Shown: positions 27,864-37,732, counted from the first letter of the stretch. The stretch is 64,000 nt of DNA from Candidatus Gastranaerophilales bacterium HUM_1 (GCA_002103105.1 DAAY01000005.1:1-64000), one strand, 5' to 3'. A program made the numbers and translations. Notes: generated by a model from the letters alone, not told the origin.

Positions 27864-30051
27864 ATGCTTTGTCGTAAGCCTTTGTCCAATCTCCGCCTTT
27901 TTGGGCTTGTGCGATGAAGTTTTTTACAGAATTTTCATTGTAATCCTTGCCTGTTAAATCTTTGAATGCTTGTCTAAATTCACTTTCATTAGCAGATGCT
28001 GTTTTTAACCTGGAAACTGCGTATTGTTTCTCTTTTTCAAGTCGTTTGATTACCGCATCAAAGCAAGTTGCAACGTCTGTTGGATTAACCTTGTCTAATA
28101 ATTGTCCAAGTTTTTCTCTATAAAAGCCAACGTTTATCCAACCTTGGTTGCCTTGGTAATTCTTAATAACGTTGATTGCATTGTCATAAGCAAGAGCGAT
28201 GTTCTCAGCGGCAGCTATTCTAACTGCACGTTTCCCTTTTTCGGCTTTTGCTCTTGGAGTATTATTTTTTACATTAATTTCTGCTTGAGTTCTAATTTGA
28301 ACACCGACTGTTTCAAGCATACTTGCAACACTATCAAGAGTTTTGTTATTAAAGCCTTTGAAATCTTTTGCAGAAATTTTGTTTAATTGGGTTTGGTCAA
28401 CTTGTGAAAGCCTTTCAAGTACAGTTTTACCAAGTTCAGACTTAATATCTAGCTTTAGATGGTCTTTTACAAAAGATTCTATTGAAATAGGCTTACTATT
28501 TCTTTGATAAGCCATAACTCCATAATTGTTATCCGCAACCATTGGAACAGTTTTATTGCTATCAAATAAATTAATTCCTAATGTTTCGAGAACTTTGGCT
28601 TTTATATCGCTAGGATTAGTTATTTTTTGAGATTTGCAGTATTGAATAGCACTCAAAACATTTTGTTTTTGTTGCGAATTTAAGTTATTAAATTTTTGGA
28701 AGAAAATCCTATTCCCAGCAGATGCTTTAAATCCGTATTTTGTAAGCTCTTGAGCTGGTTTTGATTCAGTAAGACTTTTTGCAATTTTAACGGTTTTCCC
28801 TGCTTTATATGAAAATTTTTCTCCATTTAATAAAATTAATTTATTCGCTTCTTCATTAATTTGGTTATTGTCGGGATTTTTAATTCCAGATTTTAATAAT
28901 TTATCTTTGGCAAATTCATACACATTGTTATAGCTTTTAGCTAGTTTTATATTTTGAACTTCGCCCGAATTAATCTCTTTGGTAAGTCTTCTAGTTTCAA
29001 ATTGATTATATTTATTAATAGATTCTTTTTTTGACTTTCTTACACGCATAGGATAAGAATCCGCATTGAATTCCCCAGGAATAAGAATATCTGCACCAAC
29101 TTGAGTAATAGCATCTTTACCTTTCTTCGGGTTTAGACGACGTAAAGTGTTTTCTTTAACTTTGAATTTTTGTGCAATTAGTGCTGGAGATTCTCCATTC
29201 TGAACAGTAGTTTTTGTATTACCTTTACCATCGTATAATGCGTATCTTTTTATCCCTTTTTCTTCTGTTTCTTGGACTAAGCGGTGTAATTTATTTGCAT
29301 CATAGTTTTTGAGGTCTTTACCATTATACATTGTGGTAACTTTTTTACCGTCAAATTTAACTTTTTGTTCTAAAAGGTTTCCATCTTGAATATAGATACT
29401 AGTTACTGTTCCATCTTTTGAAATAGTTGTTCTATCAAGAAAATCTTCTTGGTCAACATTGCCGTCTTTATCTGTTTCAAGTGCAGTTGTAATTACTTTG
29501 GTATTATCTGATTTTGTCGTTTCTAGAGTTACGTATGCGAGTTTGTTTTCTTCGCTTGCATCGTGGTATTTATAAGTTGTAACAGTATCAATATTCCCAT
29601 TCTTTTTCTTTGTTTGTTTAATTGGTTTCCCATCTTGGTAGTTAACAACGGTTTCAATATTGTTTCCTTTTTCATCTGTAGATGAGATTGTTTGCTCTAT
29701 TATGTCATCGCCATCTTTGATTGTTGTTATGGTATTTCCATTTTCATCTGTAGTAACTTCCTTACCTTCAGAGGACAAGTTGTCAGAAGTTTCAGTTGTT
29801 GAACTCTTTTCGACACTTATGCCTTTGTTTTCATCGAATTTGTTCGACGTATCGAAAATTTGTCCATTTGCAGTTGAAGAAGCAGAAGTGTTTGGGTTTG
29901 CAAGATGTTCAAATCCAGGATATACAACGCCATTTGTTTGCATATCTTTTTGAATGAACAGCATAATTTGCTCATCAGTCTGATTGGTTAGTTTGTGCTG
30001 AGCTTTGTATTCTTGAATAAATTGTTTTTGTTGTACGTTATATTCTGTCAT
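27829..30051 (-). CDS. LysM-containing protein, 740 aa, probably the N-terminal part of the giant protein
   Basis: Residues 1-50 are a polar N-terminal domain with no signal peptide. Residues about 90-260 are a Thr/Asp/Gly-rich repeat region (DENGNTITTI, DEKGNNIETV, DKDGNVD). Residues 280-329 are a LysM domain (TTVQNGESPALIAQKF, later ILIPGEF), which binds peptidoglycan-type glycans. A helical region follows. The last 12 residues (GDRGCKACHR) look non-native: dropping one G gives GDRVVKRATDK, which continues smoothly into the giant gene. I therefore read 19026-30051 as one gene with a single-base insertion. Confidence 0.82.
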   Translation of the reverse strand: MTEYNVQQKQFIQEYKAQHKLTNQTDEQIMLFIQKDMQTNGVVYPGFEHLANPNTSASSTANGQIFDTSNKFDENKGISVEKSSTTETSDNLSSEGKEVTTDENGNTITTIKDGDDIIEQTISSTDEKGNNIETVVNYQDGKPIKQTKKKNGNIDTVTTYKYHDASEENKLAYVTLETTKSDNTKVITTALETDKDGNVDQEDFLDRTTISKDGTVTSIYIQDGNLLEQKVKFDGKKVTTMYNGKDLKNYDANKLHRLVQETEEKGIKRYALYDGKGNTKTTVQNGESPALIAQKFKVKENTLRRLNPKKGKDAITQVGADILIPGEFNADSYPMRVRKSKKESINKYNQFETRRLTKEINSGEVQNIKLAKSYNNVYEFAKDKLLKSGIKNPDNNQINEEANKLILLNGEKFSYKAGKTVKIAKSLTESKPAQELTKYGFKASAGNRIFFQKFNNLNSQQKQNVLSAIQYCKSQKITNPSDIKAKVLETLGINLFDSNKTVPMVADNNYGVMAYQRNSKPISIESFVKDHLKLDIKSELGKTVLERLSQVDQTQLNKISAKDFKGFNNKTLDSVASMLETVGVQIRTQAEINVKNNTPRAKAEKGKRAVRIAAAENIALAYDNAINVIKNYQGNQGWINVGFYREKLGQLLDKVNPTDVATCFDAVIKRLEKEKQYAVSRLKTASANESEFRQAFKDLTGKDYNENSVKNFIAQAQKGGDWTKAYDKAFGDRGCKACHR

Positions 30052-30229
30052 TATCTACCATTGTTATTGTTAGAATTTTTTTACGTAACAAAATGCCAGT
30101 TTCGCTTTTCAATTATGAATAGCAAAACTGCACAGCCTTAGGCTGCTATTATATATAACGTAATTTTCTTATCTTAATTTACATATTTCTTGAAAAATCG
30201 TTACAATGGAGGATATTTGTTACAAATAT
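30052..30229. other. Gap with two small palindromes before the nucleotide-sugar genes
   Basis: CAGCC-TTA-GGCTG (30133-30145) and ATATTTG-TTA-CAAATAT (30213-30229) are perfect short inverted repeats. The second touches the stop of the leftward rmlA gene and could end its transcript. No gene is seen. Confidence 0.4.
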
Positions 30230-31114
30230 TTATTCAAAAATAATTGGTTTTTGTTTAACAACTTGTCTTACGTAGTCGTAATAATCATTGTTTTTGTATT
30301 GCTTGCAGTTTTCTAAAACTTTATCTGCTGCTATAAATCCGTGATTAACGGCAATTTCTTCCAGACAAGAAATTTTTACCCCCTTATTAAGTTCCATTGA
30401 TTGAACAAAGTTACTTGCTTGGAGCATAGAATCGTGGGTTCCTGTATCAAGCCAAGCGAAACCTCTACCAAGAATTTCGACGTTTAGTTTCCCTTTTTCT
30501 AGATAAATTTTGTTTAAATCTGTAATTTCTAATTCCCCTCTAGCTGACGGTTTTAGCATTTTTGCATATTCGCAAACATTTTCATCATAAAAATACAGTC
30601 CTGTCACTGCATAATTTGATTTTGGATGTTTTGGTTTTTCTTCTAGGGATAAAACTTTTTTATGTTCGTCAAATTCTACAACCCCAAATCTTTCAGGATC
30701 TTTAACTGTATATCCAAATACTGTCGCTCCCGTGTTGTTGTTTACAACGTTTTTCAATATTGTTGAAAATCCGTGTCCGTGGTAGATGTTATCCCCTAAA
30801 ATGAGTGCAACTTTTTCTTTGTTAATCCAGTCTTCTGCGATAAGAAATGCATCAGCAATTCCTTTTTGTACATACTGAATCCTATATTCAATGTGTAAAC
30901 CCCAGCGAGAACCATCACCAAGAAGTTTAACGAAATTGTCATAATCAGCTTCATTGGTAATGATTAAAATATCTTTTATCCCAGCAAGCATAAGAGTTGA
31001 TAATGGATAATAAATCATTGGTTTATCATAAATTGGTAATAGTATTTTTGATATATGATGAGAAGCTGGATATAATCTGCTTCCTGCTCCTGCTGCTAGT
31101 ATTATGCCTTTCAT
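30230..31114 (-). CDS. rfbA: Glucose-1-phosphate thymidylyltransferase, 294 aa
   Basis: Makes dTDP-glucose from glucose-1-phosphate and dTTP, the first step to dTDP-rhamnose and other surface sugars. The N-terminal nucleotide-binding motif GIILAAGAGSRLYP is intact, followed by the family's KILLPIYDKPMIYYPLS, GDNIYHG and EEKPKHPKSNYAVTGLYFYD. Length is normal (about 290). AAAGGAGAGAATA precedes the ATG. It lies 32 bases after galE in the same direction, so the two form an operon for envelope polysaccharide precursors. The other rml genes are not in this window. Confidence 0.95.
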   Translation of the reverse strand: MKGIILAAGAGSRLYPASHHISKILLPIYDKPMIYYPLSTLMLAGIKDILIITNEADYDNFVKLLGDGSRWGLHIEYRIQYVQKGIADAFLIAEDWINKEKVALILGDNIYHGHGFSTILKNVVNNNTGATVFGYTVKDPERFGVVEFDEHKKVLSLEEKPKHPKSNYAVTGLYFYDENVCEYAKMLKPSARGELEITDLNKIYLEKGKLNVEILGRGFAWLDTGTHDSMLQASNFVQSMELNKGVKISCLEEIAVNHGFIAADKVLENCKQYKNNDYYDYVRQVVKQKPIIFE

Positions 31115-31146
31115 TATTCTCTCCTTTAGTTTTTAGTTAGGTCTTG

Positions 31147-32154
31147 TTATTTAATCCCTGCCAATAATTTATTTTGCAATTTTTCTTCCCAAGTATATGC
31201 ACTTTGGATGCTTTCTTCTAGAGTATGTTTTGGGTTCCAGTTTAAATTTTCTTTTGCTTTATTGTTATCTGCAACCAAGCTTGCGGGATCTCCAGCTCTT
31301 CGAGGTTTCATTTCAACAGGTATATCTTTTTGTGTAACTTTTTCACAAGCTGCAAATACCTCTTTAACTGTATTTCCGTCATTCGTTCCAAGATTGAAGA
31401 AGTTTGTTTCTCCTCCTTCATCTAAGTATTTTAGGGCTAAAAGGTGTGCTTGAGCTAAATCTTCAACATTGATATAATCTCTTACGCAAGTTCCATCTTT
31501 TGTATCATAATCATCACCAAACATTTGGAATGTTTTACTATTATTGAATGTTGATTTTAGAATATTTGGAATAAGGTGGGTTTCAGGGTCGTGCCATTCT
31601 CCAATTCTTGATTTTAAATCTGCCCCAGCAACGTTGAAGTATCTCAATCTTACTGATTTCAATCCATATGCTTTGTTATAGTCATCCATAATTTTTTCAA
31701 TCATTAGTTTTGATTGTCCGTATGGATTGATTGGGTTTTGCGGATGTTTTTCATCTATTGGAATATAAACAGGTTCTCCATAAGTTGCAGCTGTTGAAGA
31801 AAATACAATCTTTTTAACGTTGTTTTCAAGCATTGCTCTTAGTAAATTTATTGTTCCGCAAACATTATTAATATAATATTTTTGCGGGTTCACAACTGAT
31901 TCCCCAACTTGAGAGAATGCTGCAAAATGTACAACTTTCTCAATATTAAAATTTTTAAATACCGAATTTATGTCGTCAAAATTTGTCAAATCGCCTTGTT
32001 GAAATTTAACATTTCCGTATTTTTGTAAAGTTTGAACTGTTTCAATATGACCAGTTGAAAGATTATCAAAAATTACGACATCGTTATTTTTTTCTAATAA
32101 TGCCATAACACAATGGCTTCCTATATATCCTGCTCCCCCTGTGACGAGTATCAT
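31147..32154 (-). CDS. galE: UDP-glucose 4-epimerase, 335 aa
   Basis: Interconverts UDP-glucose and UDP-galactose with bound NAD. The Rossmann motif VTGGAGYIGSHC, the SSTAATYG serine and the catalytic YxxxK (Tyr in NPYGQSKLMIEK) are all present. LRYFNVAGAD and RAGDPASLVAD also match the family. I start at ATG 32154 rather than the in-frame TTG 32163. GAGGAGG then sits 10 bases upstream of ATG but only 1 base from the TTG. It is followed by rfbA. Confidence 0.95.
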   Translation of the reverse strand: MILVTGGAGYIGSHCVMALLEKNNDVVIFDNLSTGHIETVQTLQKYGNVKFQQGDLTNFDDINSVFKNFNIEKVVHFAAFSQVGESVVNPQKYYINNVCGTINLLRAMLENNVKKIVFSSTAATYGEPVYIPIDEKHPQNPINPYGQSKLMIEKIMDDYNKAYGLKSVRLRYFNVAGADLKSRIGEWHDPETHLIPNILKSTFNNSKTFQMFGDDYDTKDGTCVRDYINVEDLAQAHLLALKYLDEGGETNFFNLGTNDGNTVKEVFAACEKVTQKDIPVEMKPRRAGDPASLVADNNKAKENLNWNPKHTLEESIQSAYTWEEKLQNKLLAGIK

Positions 32155-32263
32155 TATTTGCAAACCTCCTCAAATAATATCCTTCTGTTTATAGTTTATC
32201 ATCTTTTAGATATTTTGCATAGTATGTATAAATTTTTTCAATTTTAACTGGGTGCAAATTTTC

Positions 32264-32791
32264 TCATAGCTTAAATTCCGAATGAAACCTTGAACTCAAA
32301 TCTATATTTACGTCTATATATTTTAAAGTTTCTTCTACTCTTCCTTGGTTAAATTTCCATTGTAAAAAAGTCAAATCCCCATATTGTTTGTAATAATGAT
32401 ACCCAAAAGTTTTTCTCCATGATGTTGCGGAATATTTTTCTCCTAAGTTTAAATCCATGCAAATTTCTTTGAAATTTCTGTAAACTTGAATTCGGTCCAA
32501 AAACTTTCCATTTATTGTCTTAAATAATGGTTCATTGTCTTTTCTTCCGTTCGTGAGTGTTTCAATAAGACTTTTGATTTCTTTATTAACACTCCTAGAA
32601 TTTGCATTTTTTGAAATGAATGGTTTACCTTTTTTTATATCTGCAACTGTTAATTTTAACAATTCAACAAGTTTTGCTCCAGTATTTATAGATAATAAGA
32701 AAACCAACAAATCCCTATAGTTGTTATTCTCTCGGTATCGTTGTTTAATCCTCTCAATATCTTCTCTACTTTTAATCGGTAAGCTTTTCAT
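32264..32791 (-). CDS. Degenerate tyrosine recombinase catalytic-domain protein, 175 aa
   Basis: It aligns with the catalytic half of tyrosine recombinases: SINTGAKLVELLKL corresponds to the first Arg box, SATSWRKTFGYHYYK to the H-x-x-R box, and TLKYID holds a candidate nucleophilic Tyr. The first catalytic Arg is replaced by Lys, and the expected His before WRK is Ser. There is no N-terminal core-binding domain. It may be a small recombinase-like DNA-binding protein or a decayed integrase. An inverted repeat lies 50 bases upstream (32841-32868). Confidence 0.7.
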   Translation of the reverse strand: MKSLPIKSREDIERIKQRYRENNNYRDLLVFLLSINTGAKLVELLKLTVADIKKGKPFISKNANSRSVNKEIKSLIETLTNGRKDNEPLFKTINGKFLDRIQVYRNFKEICMDLNLGEKYSATSWRKTFGYHYYKQYGDLTFLQWKFNQGRVEETLKYIDVNIDLSSRFHSEFKL

Positions 32792-32840
32792 TTCTTTAAA
32801 GCTAAAATCCTTTTCCCATTGTACTAATCACACATTCTCT

Positions 32841-32868
32841 TTGCAACAATATATTAAAAATGTTGCAA
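32841..32868. repeat. Inverted repeat TTGCAACA / TGTTGCAA
   Basis: Two perfect 8-base arms (32841-32848 and 32861-32868) are separated by 12 bases, upstream of the recombinase-like gene. It could be an operator or a recombinase binding site; no T run makes it a terminator. Confidence 0.5.
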
Positions 32869-32951
32869 CTATTCTTAACCTAAATATAGTTCAATATTGT
32901 CTTAATAATAAATAACCCATGTGGCTATAAATTAGCCTTTTATTCTTAACC

Positions 32952-32981
32952 TTTACCTATCGGGATTAGTTATGCTATAAT
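32952..32981 (+). promoter_or_regulatory. Promoter of the M16 peptidase gene
   Basis: -35 TTTACC (32952-32957), 18-base spacer, -10 TATAAT (32976-32981) with an extended TGC immediately before it. The start codon is 31 bases downstream, with GGAAAGGAAG as ribosome site. Confidence 0.7.
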
Positions 32982-33011
32982 ATATTTACCGTAGGAAAGG
33001 AAGTTTTTTAT

Positions 33012-34337
33012 ATGAATAAGACATTGGTCAAATATCCGTTTTTAACTAAAGAAGTTGAAATTTATGAAAGAGATAATGGGCATAAAATTATATTTGCTCA
33101 TAAAGAAGGTGAAATGGTGAATGTTTCATCTTGGGTTAAAACTGGTTCAATAAATGAAGATGACGATAACAATGGTATTTCTCATTTCCTTGAACATTTA
33201 ATGTTTAAAGGAACTCATGCTCATAAAGTTGGAGAATTTGATAGAATGTTAGAATCCAAGGGTGCAATTGTTAATGCTGCTACTTGGAAAGATTATACTT
33301 TCTTTTATGTAACGCTACCAAAAGGTATTGATGATAAGGATTTTGAACTAGCGATTGATTTACATTCTGATATGATGATGGATCCTGTATTCCCAGCAGA
33401 AGAACTTGGTGCTCCATTTGATATAAATGACAATACCGTTACGGATAAAAGAGAACGCCATGTTGTTATTGAAGAAATCAGAATGCGTAAAGATCAACCA
33501 TGGACTAAAGTTTATAATATCTGTAATAAAAATTTGTATTCTTCTCATCCTTACAAACGTGATGTTATTGGAACTCCAGAAATTATTTCTCGTTTGACTA
33601 GAGAAGATATTGATAATTATTATAGAAAATTTTACACTCCGAAAAATGTTACGACTATTGTTGTTGGTGATTTTAATCACGATTCGGTGTTGAATACTCT
33701 TTGTGAAAAATTTGATTTCCCTAATCGTATTGAAAATGAAAATAGGGTAAATAATATCGATGCTCCTGTATCAGAAACAAAATATATCGAAACAAAATCA
33801 AATGTTCAAACTGGTTATATGATGTTTGGTTGGCTTGGTCCTAGAGCGGCAGAGCTTAAAGATTCTATCTGTTTGGATTTAATTAGTATTATTTTTGGAG
33901 ATGGTTCAAGTTCAAGATTACAACAAAACTTGATTGAAAAACTTCCAGAACAAATCTTTAATATGATTGGTTCAGAACATTACCAATTTAAAGATGGTAA
34001 TAATTTCTTTATTCAAGCAAATTTTAAACCAGAATATAAAGAAAAAGCATTGGAGTTAGTTAAGCAAGAATTGGAAAATTTATTAACAAATAGAATCACA
34101 GAAGAAGAACTTGCAAAAGCTAAGAAAAGGACAAAATCTCGTTTTGCATATGCTGCTGAAACTGTTTCAGAAATTGGAGAAACCATTGGTTATTACGTGA
34201 CAGTTTGTGATGACTTGAAGCTAATTGAAGATTATTTGGCTTATTTGGATAGCATTACTGTTGAGGATTTAGAAAATGCAATAAAAAAATATTTGTCATT
34301 AAATAATTCTGTGATTTCTGTTTTAATGCCAGAATAA
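33012..34337 (+). CDS. M16 family zinc peptidase, 441 aa
   Basis: The inverted zinc motif HFLEH (in GISHFLEHLMFKGT, about residues 57-70) is the active site of pitrilysin/insulinase-type peptidases. A further acidic zinc ligand comes from the VIEEIRM helix (about 153-160). Residues 1-210 form the catalytic M16 half and 220-441 the inactive partner half (Peptidase_M16_C). The length matches single-chain bacterial processing peptidases (about 410-440), which cut short or misfolded peptides. There is no signal peptide. It is followed by the uracil-DNA glycosylase gene after 16 bases, probably in one operon. Confidence 0.92.
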   Translation: MNKTLVKYPFLTKEVEIYERDNGHKIIFAHKEGEMVNVSSWVKTGSINEDDDNNGISHFLEHLMFKGTHAHKVGEFDRMLESKGAIVNAATWKDYTFFYVTLPKGIDDKDFELAIDLHSDMMMDPVFPAEELGAPFDINDNTVTDKRERHVVIEEIRMRKDQPWTKVYNICNKNLYSSHPYKRDVIGTPEIISRLTREDIDNYYRKFYTPKNVTTIVVGDFNHDSVLNTLCEKFDFPNRIENENRVNNIDAPVSETKYIETKSNVQTGYMMFGWLGPRAAELKDSICLDLISIIFGDGSSSRLQQNLIEKLPEQIFNMIGSEHYQFKDGNNFFIQANFKPEYKEKALELVKQELENLLTNRITEEELAKAKKRTKSRFAYAAETVSEIGETIGYYVTVCDDLKLIEDYLAYLDSITVEDLENAIKKYLSLNNSVISVLMPE

Positions 34338-34353
34338 AGAAAGGTTATATTAG

Positions 34354-34944
34354 TTGACTAATAATTTTGAAGAACAATTGGAAAACGTAAGGTTAAAGTG
34401 TTTGCATTGTGAAAAATGCTCATTATGCAAAACTCGTACAAATTCAGTCTTTTCTGGAGGAATTCCAAATTCAAAATTAATGTTGATAGGAGAAGCTCCT
34501 GGTTATTATGAAGATATGAAAGGAGAACCTTTTGTTGGAAAAGCAGGTCAATTATTAGACCAAATTTTAGGTTGTGTTGGCTTTTCTCGTAAAAAAGATA
34601 TTTATATTTGCAATACCTTAAAATGCCGACCTCCAGAAAATAGAGATCCATTGCCAGAAGAAAAATTGGCTTGTAAGGAATATTTAGATGCTCAAGTAAA
34701 TATTCTGAAACCAAGAATAATTTTGCTATGTGGTAGGGTTGCGGTAAATTCTTTTTTAGACACAAAATTAGGGATAACAAAGCTTAGAGGTAAGTGGTTT
34801 GAAGGTCCTAATTTTTCTAAAATGATGCCTATATTCCACCCATCTTATCTTTTAAGAAACGATTCAAAGGCAAAAGGCTCTCCGAAATGGTTGATGTGGC
34901 AAGATATAAAAGAAGTTCGTAGAGTTTATGATCAAATGAATTAA
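34354..34944 (+). CDS. Family-4 uracil-DNA glycosylase with iron-sulfur cluster, 196 aa
   Basis: Removes uracil from DNA at the first step of base excision repair. Four cysteines typical of the [4Fe-4S] family 4 are present: CEKCSLC near the N-terminus, then CNTLKCRPP and a Cys in EEKLACKEY. The active-site GEAPGYYEDMKGEPFVGKAG and the HPSYLLRN motif are intact. The start is TTG 34354 with AAAGG upstream. Length matches the family (about 200). It is followed by a strong terminator that also ends proS from the other side. Confidence 0.93.
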   Translation: MTNNFEEQLENVRLKCLHCEKCSLCKTRTNSVFSGGIPNSKLMLIGEAPGYYEDMKGEPFVGKAGQLLDQILGCVGFSRKKDIYICNTLKCRPPENRDPLPEEKLACKEYLDAQVNILKPRIILLCGRVAVNSFLDTKLGITKLRGKWFEGPNFSKMMPIFHPSYLLRNDSKAKGSPKWLMWQDIKEVRRVYDQMN

Positions 34945-34976
34945 AAAAGACCTAACTTTTAGCTAGGTCTTTTTTT
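34943..34976. terminator. Bidirectional terminator between udg and proS
   Basis: AAAAAAGACCTA (34943-34954) pairs with TAGGTCTTTTTT (34964-34975) around a 9-base loop. T runs are present in both directions, which fits the convergent genes. Confidence 0.85.
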
Positions 34977-34992
34977 GTTTAGATTTATAATT

Positions 34993-36729
34993 TTATTTAA
35001 TATTTTTTACCGCTTCAATAACTTTTGTCGCAGCTTCTTCTGGTTTCATCGGAACTTTTTCACCTGTTGCACGGGTTACAAATTCTACATTGCCTTCTGC
35101 GATTGTTTTCCCAACGGTTATTCTGAATGGGAAGCCAATAAGATCGGCATCTTTGAATTTAACCCCTGGTCTTTCATCTCTATCATCAAGAACTACTTCA
35201 ACACCGTTTGCAAGTAATTCTTCATAGAGTTTTGTTGCAACTGACATTTGAAGTTCATCTTTAGTACTTACAGGAACAATAACAACATGATATGGAGCAA
35301 TTGCTAAAGGCCATTTGATACCCCAATCATCATGGTGAGCTTCTACTGCTGCGGCAGCTGTTCTTGTAACCCCGATTCCATAGCATCCCATAATATATGG
35401 TTTAGCTTTTCCATCAGTGTCTAAGTAAGTAGCATTCATTGGTTTAGAGTACTTTGTTCCTAATTGGAAGATATTTCCAACTTCAATTCCTCTTGTAACT
35501 TTTAATGGCTTCCCGCATTCTGGGCAAAGTTCACCAGCTTCAACAAGTCTAATGTCAGCATATTTGATTTCGTCTATTCCAAGGTCGCTCAAATTTGCTC
35601 CAACTTGGTGTGCATCTGTTTTATTGATTCCAACAACAAAATTTTTCATTTCTTTAACGGTTTCATCTGCAATGATTGTTACATCTTTCATTCCTTTAGG
35701 ACCAATAAACCCAGGAACGGCATTAAATCCTTGTTTATCCATTAATTCTTGAATTTCTGCTGATGTTGCAATTCTTATATCCATTCCTCCAACAGCGTTC
35801 ATTAGTTTTGTTTCTTCAACTGTTTTATCCGCCCTTATTAGTGCGATAACAGGTTCTTTATCAACAATGTAAACTAATGATTTTAAAATTAAAGTTGAAG
35901 GAATTTTTAAGAATTCTGATAAATCCTCAATTGTGAGAGTGTTTGGAGTATCAACGATTTCACATTTTGAGAAATATTCTTTTCCGTCAACAGTTGTTGC
36001 TGGAAGTTTTGACACTGCGTGGTTTGAATTAGCAGAATAATCGCAATCTTCGCAATAGAATACATCATTTTCTCCTGCATCTGTGTCTGTGATTACCATG
36101 AATTCGTGAGAAACACTTCCTCCAATTGCTCCAGAGTCAGATTGAACCATTTTGGTATCAAGTCCGCATCTATTGAAAATATTTCTGTATGCTTGTGCCA
36201 TATTTTCGTATTCTTTTTCAAGTTCTTCTTGAGAAGTTCCGAAGCTATAAGCATCTTTCATTATAAATTCTCTGCCTCTTAAAAGTCCAAAACGAGGTCT
36301 AACTTCATCTCTGAATTTTGATTGAATTTGATACAAATTAGTTGGTAGTTGTTTATATGATTTTAAAACATCTCTAGCTAGAGCTGTAATAATTTCTTCG
36401 TGTGTTGGTCCAAGACACATTTCTCTATTGTGTCTATCTTTTAATCTCATAAGCTCTTTTCCATAAGCTTCCCATCTTCCAGATTCAATCCAAAGTTCTT
36501 TTGGTTGAACAAATGGCATTAAAAGCTCTTGAGCTCCAGCTTTGTCCATTTCATCTCTGATAATATTTTCAACTTTTTTCAAAACTCTCCACATTAAAGG
36601 CATATAATTATAAACCCCAGATGTAAGTTTTTTGATATATCCTGCACGTGCAAGCATTTTGTGAGAAACAACTTCTGCATCAGATGGAAATTCTCTCATC
36701 GTTTGCACAAATAATTTTGACATTTTCAT
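34993..36729 (-). CDS. proS: Prolyl-tRNA synthetase (bacterial type), 578 aa
   Basis: Class II synthetase that charges tRNA-Pro. The order of blocks fits the bacterial ProS: catalytic core with motif 2 (RDEVRPRFGLLRGREF) and PTHEE, an inserted editing domain (about 225-400), the core's third motif (CYGIGVTRT) and a C-terminal anticodon domain (residues about 480-578). The start is taken as ATG 36729 (MKMSKLF), because GAGAGGAAAAA lies just before it. The longer frame from 36774 adds 15 residues without a ribosome site. The TPR gene ends 52 bases upstream, so both can be co-transcribed. Confidence 0.95.
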   Translation of the reverse strand: MKMSKLFVQTMREFPSDAEVVSHKMLARAGYIKKLTSGVYNYMPLMWRVLKKVENIIRDEMDKAGAQELLMPFVQPKELWIESGRWEAYGKELMRLKDRHNREMCLGPTHEEIITALARDVLKSYKQLPTNLYQIQSKFRDEVRPRFGLLRGREFIMKDAYSFGTSQEELEKEYENMAQAYRNIFNRCGLDTKMVQSDSGAIGGSVSHEFMVITDTDAGENDVFYCEDCDYSANSNHAVSKLPATTVDGKEYFSKCEIVDTPNTLTIEDLSEFLKIPSTLILKSLVYIVDKEPVIALIRADKTVEETKLMNAVGGMDIRIATSAEIQELMDKQGFNAVPGFIGPKGMKDVTIIADETVKEMKNFVVGINKTDAHQVGANLSDLGIDEIKYADIRLVEAGELCPECGKPLKVTRGIEVGNIFQLGTKYSKPMNATYLDTDGKAKPYIMGCYGIGVTRTAAAAVEAHHDDWGIKWPLAIAPYHVVIVPVSTKDELQMSVATKLYEELLANGVEVVLDDRDERPGVKFKDADLIGFPFRITVGKTIAEGNVEFVTRATGEKVPMKPEEAATKVIEAVKNIK

Positions 36730-36781
36730 AATTTTTTTCCTCTCATAATATATTTTATGAGTTAATTTTAGCACAAAAATA

Positions 36782-37717
36782 TTATGACTGTTCGTTTTTG
36801 ATATTACGTAATTCTGTTTTGATTTTTTCTATTGGAATAGAAAGAGTTTGTGAATTTCTGATTGCATTTTGAAGAGCGTTTCCGTAGTCATCTATTAGCC
36901 CCATTGATTTGTAGGTTTGTGCTAACAAATAGTCTGCATCACCTGTTTCTGAACAGTATTCAATTCTCATTTTTGCATATTTGTTTGCATCTTCATATTC
37001 TTCATTTTTGAGTAAAATTTTTATGAGAATTTTATAGGCTTCTTCATCCATTTTGTTAAGGTCAATTGTTTTCTTTAAATTCTCTTCAGCTTCTTCAATT
37101 TTTCCATCTTCATAATCTATTACTGCAATATTAAAATACGCCCAGCTGTAATCTGGAGAAAGGTTGATAACTTTTTCAAATTCATCCTTTGCAGAGTCCT
37201 TATCTCCTAATTCCTTATAAATATTCCCTATGTAAAAGTGAGCATATATATCTTCGTCGTTTATGTCAATTGTTTTTTGAAAATATTCTATGGCATTTAG
37301 ATAATCTTTTTGTTTGAAATAAATGAGACCAAGGTTGAAATATGAATTGGAATCCATATTGTCGGATTCAATTACTTGTTTAAAGCAATCGACAGCTTTA
37401 TCGTATTCTTTAAGTTCTGTATAAACCAATCCTAAATTGTATATTGCATCCATAGACTCGGGTTCAATGTCTATGGCTTTTTCGTAAGCTTCTCGAGCTT
37501 TAGAGAATTGTTTCATTTTTTCGTAAACAATCCCTAAGTTGTAAAAAATCCCCTCATCAAAACTGAACATTTTAGATAGATAAAGTAAATGTTGAAGAGC
37601 TTCTTCATTAAACCCACAATCCATAAGCAAGACGGCTAGTTCCCGTCTTGCTTGGAAATTGGATGAATCTTCTTTTATTAATCCTTGTAGTTCTTCTATT
37701 TTATCAAGTTTTGACAT
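36782..37717 (-). CDS. TPR-repeat protein, 311 aa
   Basis: At least seven tandem 34-residue TPR units are visible between about residues 35 and 265, with repeats of the kind 'DAIYNLGLVYTELKEYDKAVDCFKQ'-like helices (shortest clear piece: YNLGLVYTELKEY). TPRs bind other proteins, so this is an adaptor or scaffold; the partner is unknown. There is no signal peptide. It is transcribed between the 224-aa secreted-protein gene and proS, 15 bases after the former. Confidence 0.85.
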   Translation of the reverse strand: MSKLDKIEELQGLIKEDSSNFQARRELAVLLMDCGFNEEALQHLLYLSKMFSFDEGIFYNLGIVYEKMKQFSKAREAYEKAIDIEPESMDAIYNLGLVYTELKEYDKAVDCFKQVIESDNMDSNSYFNLGLIYFKQKDYLNAIEYFQKTIDINDEDIYAHFYIGNIYKELGDKDSAKDEFEKVINLSPDYSWAYFNIAVIDYEDGKIEEAEENLKKTIDLNKMDEEAYKILIKILLKNEEYEDANKYAKMRIEYCSETGDADYLLAQTYKSMGLIDDYGNALQNAIRNSQTLSIPIEKIKTELRNIKNEQS

Positions 37718-37732
37718 AATTAACGTTTGTTA

